From the NCBI GenBank assembly GCA_019925795.1, contig CM034314.1:35209774-35273773 (forward strand): 64,000 nt of DNA. Reading direction: 5' to 3'. Both the position numbers and the translations under genes were made by a program. This DNA comes from Dendrobium chrysotoxum (lineage: Eukaryota > Streptophyta > Magnoliopsida > Asparagales > Orchidaceae). Below the pieces are notes generated by a model. It was not told the DNA's origin and did not search any database. It saw only the letters and a list, made by a program, of their open reading frames with translations. Shown here piece by piece: positions 58,618-64,000 of this stretch. Each line of letters starts with the position of its first letter. The stretch's first letter is position 1.

Positions 58618-58875
58618 ATCTCCCCCTTTTTGATGATGGCAAACATTTGTACAGTAGTTTGAAAATAAACATAAACAGGAGATCGAAAAATAGATATATT
58701 TTTTTTCCAAATTTTCATTTAACAATCAAACTAATACAGAAAACATAACACATACCAAAGACTGAAACGACTACAACTGACTCCCCCTTTTGACATCACA
58801 AAAAAGGAGGAGGGTAAACCAGAACACGAAAATACAAGTACAAAACATAAAAGAGAACAACTACAAAACAAAAAA
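58618..58875 (-). other. Copia-D 3' end with PPT
   Basis: PPT complement ATCTCCCCCTTTTTGATGATGG with the inverted repeat to GTCATCATCAAAA in the LTR, and a second PPT-like tract at about 58779. No gene. Confidence 0.8.
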
Positions 58876-60015
58876 CTAAAACTGAGGCGGATCCTGATCG
58901 GAAGAGGGAGGTGGCAGTGGTGGGTTGAAGTAATGGTGAATGGCCTGAAAGTGGGCTCCAATCCAGACAATGTCATGGTCATGCTGCTGTTGCTGCTGCA
59001 CAGCATAGTCAGTGAAGCGTTGGATATCCTCGGCGTGCCGCTGCTCCTGGGCAACCACGTAGGAGTCAAATCTGGCCTCCCACTGATCGAAATGCTGCAC
59101 CAGGTGGTCAAAGGGAGAGGCAATGCGAAGGGGAGCAGGTGCCTCTGGTGCAGCAGGAACTGGAATGGCCTCTTCCTCCTCTTCCTAAACATCCGAGGCG
59201 GGCTCCGGATATAGTCGGGTGCTGTGTAGGACATGGAAGGCATTGTTGGTGAGGAAGGAAGGAGGAATATCTGGAGCTGCGGGATATTGCAGGTCATATT
59301 TAATTTTGAGGGCATAGGCAATAATGTGTCCTAAGGCTAGATTTGGATGACAGTGATGACCTGGATCCCGAATGGTGGTGAGGTGCTCAAGGTACTGGAT
59401 AATAAGGTCTGTGGCATTAAATTCCCTATTGGCCAGGATGTAGTAGGTGGTCAAGAATAGGAGTGGGGTGATGTGAATTCGATCCCCCGCCTTTGAAATG
59501 ACGGAGGAACGAAGAACATGCTGAATAGTCCGATCGTCCTTAAGAAGTGTGGAGCATGCATTGTCATGATAAGGGGCATTTGTATTTCGAAGGAAATGAT
59601 TGGCGACACTCCAATCATAGTCTGGGTCGGTGATAAGGGTGTGGAGTTTATCACCTGTGACGGACAGTTGGAGAATATTGTGAAAGTCCTGATAAGCAAG
59701 TTCGACGGGGCGCTGATTTACATAAGAACGAAGAGTGGAATAATCAGCCAAAATCCTCAAGTTTGCAAAGAAAACACGAAGAAGTTCTAAGCAAAAGGGA
59801 ATTGTGAGAGTCAGGATGAAGGTGAGTGAGGTGTGTGCGAAGAGGTCAAGGACAGGATAAGTGAGAGTGCGGGGATTTACGATTTTCGACTGTGTGATCC
59901 CCACCTCGCAGTATCGCTCGTAGGCAGCCTGATCAGCTATATTAGGGAAGCGAGGATCAACAGGTCCCCTGGAGGAACTGGCACCCTTTTGACGAGACCG
60001 TTTGCCACAAGCTAT
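58876..60015 (-). pseudogene. Copia-D accessory ORF (plant transposon-protein family), near intact
   Basis: One frame of 380 codons with two faults: the start is ATA instead of ATG (60013-60015; copia-C has ATG) and a TAG at 59185-59187 after codon 276. Layout: a basic Ser-rich N-terminus (GKRSRQKGASSS), the core with AAYERY, VFFANLRI, VNQRPVELAYQDFHNILQLS, GDRIHITPL, NATDLIIQYLEHLTTI and LALGHIIAYAL, then an acidic/Pro hinge, EQRHAEDIQ with a Gln run, and a Pro-rich tail. The pattern matches the plant 'putative plant transposon protein' family (PF20167 type, from memory). Function is unknown. No signal peptide or clear membrane anchor is seen, so a classical envelope is unlikely. Confidence 0.75.
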
Positions 60016-60088
60016 TAGAAATCAAGAGTGTAGGAAGTAAAAGGAGAGTGGAAGAGAAATGGTGTGAAAAATCCTTGAGAAAACTGCT

Positions 60089-60097
60089 ATTTATATA
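60089..60097 (-). promoter_or_regulatory. TATA box of the copia-D accessory ORF
   Basis: TATATAAAT (followed by AGCAG) on the minus strand, about 75 bases upstream of the ORF start and about 15 bases downstream of the palindrome array. A pyrimidine-rich leader follows. Confidence 0.65.
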
Positions 60098-60103
60098 GAA
60101 ATC

Positions 60104-60640
60104 GGCCTGATCATCCCGTACGATCGCGACATCGTCCGGGACGATATGGGCATTTATGACGTCCTGGACGATTGGTCAAAAAGGTGGTCCGATCGTCCAG
60201 GATGATCAGAGATCGTCCAGGATGATTAGACACAGGCGATCATCCCGAGGAGTCAGGCTGGATGACCGTTGATGAAAAGTATCATCCAGGATGATTAGGT
60301 GGATCGTCCGGGATGATATGCAATAGGTGTGTCGGACGGGCTGAATTCCAATCATCCAGGGGCTGACACGTGGATCGTTCAGGATGATAGGGTGGATCAT
60401 CCAGGACGATGGATAATAATTAGAGCAATGTCAGCCGTTTGATCAGATCAGGAGGATATGGATCATATCGTCCAGGACGATGTAAGGATCGTCCAGGACG
60501 ATCACCAATAAATTGAGTTCTTTCAGCAGCAGGAGCAGTGTGGGGATGATTTTGAGTGAATCGTCCAGGATGATGTTTGGATCATCCAGGATGAAGAGGA
60601 TCGTCCAGGACGATCGAGGTATCGTCCAGGACGATGTGAA
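60104..60640. promoter_or_regulatory. Internal ATCGTCC palindrome array (copia-D)
   Basis: About fifteen copies and half-copies, with a dense block of four at 60553-60640. Same words as the LTR U3 array, followed on the minus strand by the ORF TATA box. Inferred to be an internal promoter or enhancer region. Confidence 0.78.
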
Positions 60641-60684
60641 GAAAATAGAAAAAGTTGGATGATGAAGATGACCGATCAGGATCC

Positions 60685-61949
60685 CAAAAACACAACCATG
60701 AAATCAAAATAGAACAAAAATGAATAAAACTCACAGCAAAAATACATAAAAGCAAAGTTTTTTTTTTGATCAAGCTGCTCGAGTAAATCAAAATTTTCCC
60801 TTGATTTTAGATTAAAAAACTAATAAGAAGATGATTGACAGCGCTGAAATCTAGAAAAGGTTGAAAAAATCAACTTTTGTAACTCCGACCCCGGGCGCCT
60901 TATCGATGCAAACCTCTTTCAAAACAAAAATCCGATTCAGAAGAAAGGACATTAGATTTGAAAAGAGATCCTTTCAAGCCTCGTTCCAGAAAAATATCTG
61001 ATATAATAGTGTTACAAAGTAAAAAATCAAAAATCAGGATTTTCAAAACACAAGCTTTTGAAAGTATTAAGCGGCACACGAATTTTTCTAAGACCTTTTA
61101 ACGATCTGAAAGGAAAGAAAGCTTGGTTGGGCTCATTTTGTGCCTCTTTTTCAAATTGGTTGGCGCTTTGCGCATCTTTTTATTTTTGATACACTTTGTG
61201 TATCCAATTTGGCAATTTCGCATTTTTTCAATTTTGGGCTCATTTTATGCCTCTTTTTCAATTTATTTGGCGCACTGCGCATCTTTTATAAGCTTTCTCC
61301 TTTTCATAATTATTAAAGAGTCTCAGCTGTGAGATTATCTTCCAGACATAGGCGATGACTCTCCAAAGTAAGGAAGAATGATTCACAAAACAAAAGCCAT
61401 ATATCATATGATAAATGTAATCACTTGGTTTAGAAAATCAAACTAATGACTCAAGACTTTGAAAAACACTATTATTATGAGGCAGATTACTGTAGGAAGA
61501 TAAAATAATCTCTATTTCAAAAACTAACATTTTAATTTTAAAGAGGATTTTTATCCAAAAGAAACTATACACCAGTAAAGGAGTTGGAGGAAGAGAAACA
61601 ATCATCAATGTTTCTTCCCTTTAACAGATTCAGTAGAATCAATCACTGCGTACCAGCTTGCAAACCAAAACAAGGTAAAAACTCCCAGTCAGAAATTCAG
61701 ATTATCAGAAGTAGTGAGCGTTGATCATATTTTGAAAAGCATAAAACAGTAAGTGCTAGATATAAACCAGTGAATAAAAACTGGTAGAAAATCACATCCA
61801 AGTAAATACTCAAATCAAACTAACAGTAAGGTTAAAACAGAAATCAGCAGAAGAAATAAAATCAACTGAAAGCAAATAATCAAACCAAAAACTAACTAAC
61901 AGAAAACAAAATATCAATCAGAACAATCAAAAATCAGCAGTCATCAGAA
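60685..61949 (-). other. Copia-D spacer between RNase H and accessory module
   Basis: Collinear with 30680-31947 of copia-A. It contains the GCGC-containing repeat (61125-61295). No gene. Confidence 0.7.
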
Positions 61950-62985
61950 TCAAGCATTTATATCAATCACTCCTAATCTGGTTCTCAAAATGCTGAATGA
62001 GGCAAAGGCCAATGGTTTAGTGAATATGTCAGCCAGCTGATTTTCAGTTGCTACATGATGTAGCTTAATGTCCCCTTTTATAACATGGTACCTAATGAAG
62101 TGATGTCTTATATCAATGTGTTTAGTCCTAAAATATTGGATTGGATTCTTAGAGATACAGATGGAACTAGTATTATCACACAGAACAGAAATTGTGCCAA
62201 CAGGTACCCCTAAATCCAGGACTTGTTGCTTCAACCAAAGAACTTGGGCCACACAACTCCCTAAGGCAATGTACTCAGCTTCAGCAGTGGAAAGTGCAAC
62301 TGAGTTCTATTTCCTACTGGACCAGAAGACTAACGACTGTCCTATGAACTGACAAGTCCCAAAAGTGCTCTTTCTATCCACCCTACACCCCGCAAACTTA
62401 GAATCAGAATATCCAATGATCTCAAAAGAGGTGTTGTGCCTAGGGTACCAGATTCCTAGGTTTTGGGTCCCTAAATGATATCTAAGAATTTTCTTAACAG
62501 CAGTCAGGTGGGACACTTTAGGATCAACCTGAAACCTAGCACAAAGACAGACACTAAACATGATATCAGGTCAGCTAGCATTCAGGTAAAGCAGTGATCC
62601 TATTATCCCTCTATACTTCTTCTGATTAATAGATTTTTCACTTGTGTCCTTATCTAACTGAACTGAGGAGGGCATGGGAGTATTGATTGGCTTGGCTTTG
62701 TTCATTTCATATTTCTTCAAAATATCCTTAGTGTATTTTGATTGATTGAGAAAGGTTCCATTATCCGTTTGCCTTATGCTAAACCCTAAAAATTAGGACA
62801 ATTCTCCCATCATACTCATCTCAAACTCCTTACTCATTGTTTTAGAAAACTCATCACATAAATATTTATCAGAAGATCCAAACATTATATCATCAACATA
62901 TATCTTGACAATGAGTAAGTCATCCCCTAATCTCCTCAAAATCAATCCTTTCTATTTGATTATACCCCTTAGCCACCAATCTTGC
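61950..62985 (-). pseudogene. pol: Copia-D RNase H and reverse transcriptase with internal deletion
   Basis: RNase H is present (GYSDSKFAG, STAEAEY, LCDNTSSICIS, ADIFTKPLAF) with stops near 62307 and 62575. The Asp pair of the RT box lies near 62895. Upstream, RT from GIDF to LRRL is missing: the copia-B segment of about 300 bases between 40905 and 41215 has no counterpart at 62935, where two CTCCT(C/T)AAA words join. The lost part includes the first catalytic Asp and the A-P-R-A-W-Y block, so this copy cannot make active RT. Confidence 0.82.
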
Positions 62986-64000
62986 CTAATTTCTCACCAC
63001 CACACCAGAATCATTCATCTTATTCTTAAAGACCCACTTGGTTCCCACAATACTTTGATTTTTGGGTCTTTCTACTAACTCCCAAACATCACTCCTTACA
63101 AATTGATTCAATTCTTCCTGCATTGCTAAAATCCAAAACTCATCTGACAAGGCTTGATTGATGCTGGTGGGTTTAATCATTGAGATAAAGGCAGAATGGA
63201 TTACTTCCTTCCTAAGTCCATTCCTAGTCCTAACACCTTCAGAAGGGTCTCCTAAGATCTGTTCTTTAGGATGACTCGAAGAATATCTCCAATCTCTAGG
63301 CATCGTGGTTTGAGGTTCTACCCTTTCCTCCAGATTTATATTTCCAACTCCTTGGGTAACCTCAACAATCTCTTCATCTTCTACTTCAGATCTAGACTCC
63401 TTAGGATCAGATTCATCAAACACTACATGGGTTGTTTCTTCCACCACCAAAGTCCTCTTATTGAACACCCTAAAGGATTTCCCCACACATGAATATCCTA
63501 AGAACACTCCTTCATCAGATTTGGGGTCAAATTTTCCTAAGGATGACTTCCCGTTGTTCAGAATGAAAACCTTACAGCCAAAGACATGGAGGTGGGATAG
63601 ATTTGGAGTTCTACCCTTAATGATCTCATAAGGTGTCTTGTTCAGTTTGACTCTCACATTCACCATATTCAGCACATAACAGGCAGTGATCACCGCTTCA
63701 GCATAAAAGTATTTTGGAAGTGAATACTCGGCAAGTATGGCTCTAGCGGCTTCCACTAAGGTCCTGTTCTTCCTTTCAGCTACCCCGTTCTGCTGAGGAG
63801 TCCTAGGAGCTGAAAAATTGTGACTAATCCCTTGATCCTCACAAAAACTTCCAAATCTTTCATTTTTAAACTCCCCTCCGTGATCACTATGGATGGTAAT
63901 GATCTCACATCCTAACTTCTTCTGAATCCAAGTAGAGAAAGATTTAAACTCATCAAATGACTCAGATTTATGTGACATAAATTTCACCCAAGTGAACCTC
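62986..64000 (-). pseudogene. pol: Copia-D integrase and RT N-terminus (partial, at window edge)
   Basis: Open from the window edge to a TAG at 62983. Integrase residues Asp (IHSDHGGEFKN) and Glu (NGVAERKNRT) are kept; then CKVFILNNGKSSLGKF, GYSCVGKSFRVFNKRT, an acidic linker (SEVEDEEIVEVTQ) and the RT start GTKWVFKNKMNDSG. The terminating stop replaces Lys in V-V-R-N-K-A-R-L. It is the reference for the frameshifts of copia-A. Confidence 0.88.

Larger units (their letters stand above)
58889..60684. repeat. Inverted-repeat arms bracketing the accessory module
   Basis: GGATCCTGATCGG at 58889-58901 and its exact complement CCGATCAGGATCC at 60672-60684. They enclose the ORF, its TATA box and array. 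The left arm lies in the last codons of the ORF. Copia-A shows the arms brought together. Confidence 0.85.
57081..64000 (-). mobile_element. Copia-D: Ty1/copia element with accessory ORF (runs off the window)
   Basis: Inserted in copia-C. The 3' LTR (57081-58617), PPT, accessory ORF, internal array, spacer, RNase H, damaged RT and integrase are inside; protease, gag and 5' LTR lie beyond 64000. The left flanking five bases are GAATC; the matching duplication must lie outside. It has the least damaged accessory ORF. Confidence 0.9.

Noticed and set aside
58876..60015. Accessory ORF as a viral-type envelope gene.
   Set aside because: No signal peptide, fusion peptide or transmembrane anchor. 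Motifs fit a soluble plant protein family.
59518..60018. Plus-strand ORFs opposite the copia-D accessory ORF (also 53489-53755 and 54107-54559 in copia-C).
   Set aside because: Antisense shadows of the true frame. They have no family motif and follow from the codon use of the opposite strand.
58889..60684. Accessory module as a DNA transposon with 13-bp terminal inverted repeats.
   Set aside because: One arm lies within the ORF's last codons, no flanking target duplication is seen, and no transposase catalytic motif is visible in the ORF. The arms are better explained as a hairpin that promotes deletion.
31..64000. tRNA or rRNA genes.
   Set aside because: No cloverleaf, A/B box or rRNA core sequence was noticed. 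Only tRNA-complementary primer sites occur.

Overview
This is plant nuclear DNA, and every part that can be identified is transposable-element sequence. The evidence is Ty3/gypsy pol segments of Athila/Tat type with a decayed tRNA-Asp-type primer site, Ty1/copia elements with Sirevirus-like hallmarks (two gag zinc knuckles, AAAGGGGGAG-type polypurine tracts, TTTTGATGATG inverted repeats at the LTR edge), and a plant L1-type LINE. I see no host gene, rRNA, tRNA or CRISPR array. The species cannot be named from this; a seed plant with a large, methylated, retrotransposon-rich genome is the simplest reading. Most premature stops look like C-to-T or G-to-A decay.

Layout. An old Athila/Tat element (gypsy-1, + strand, about 1885-47996) is the frame of the left three quarters. 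A related element, gypsy-2 (5689-23413), sits in its reverse transcriptase. Gypsy-2 is itself interrupted in its 5' LTR by a short minus-strand LTR element (7084-9604), and downstream of integrase by a full-length LINE (15358-21626, 14-bp target duplication). Copia-A (24126-33912, +, duplication TGATC) splits gypsy-1 between RNase H and integrase. Copia-B (36842-43656, -, duplication CAAAT) splits the gypsy-1 accessory ORF. A minus-strand poly-A retroposon (44281-45776, 11-bp duplication) lies in the gypsy-1 3' spacer. After the gypsy-1 3' LTR come a gypsy gag/protease scrap, a TTGACC-rich region that may be the U3 of an unknown LTR, then copia-C (51517 onward, -) with copia-D (57081 to beyond the window, -) inserted in it.

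The most interesting system is in the copia family. Copia-C and copia-D carry an extra ORF of about 379 codons between RNase H and the 3' LTR, resembling the plant-specific 'putative plant transposon protein' family. It has its own TATA box, and directly upstream lies an array of the 15-bp palindrome (ATCGTCCAGGACGAT type) that also fills the LTR U3 upstream of the LTR TATA box. The same promoter layout therefore occurs twice per element. Copia-A and copia-B have lost the ORF by different deletions. Copia-A keeps its last codons and a hairpin at the scar.

Gypsy-1, from a different superfamily, carries a decayed ORF of apparently the same family in the same post-pol position. It too is preceded by a copy of that element's own palindrome-like array (GCACCATGGTGC type), which also fills gypsy LTRs. 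This parallel between unrelated elements is the main lead of the window.
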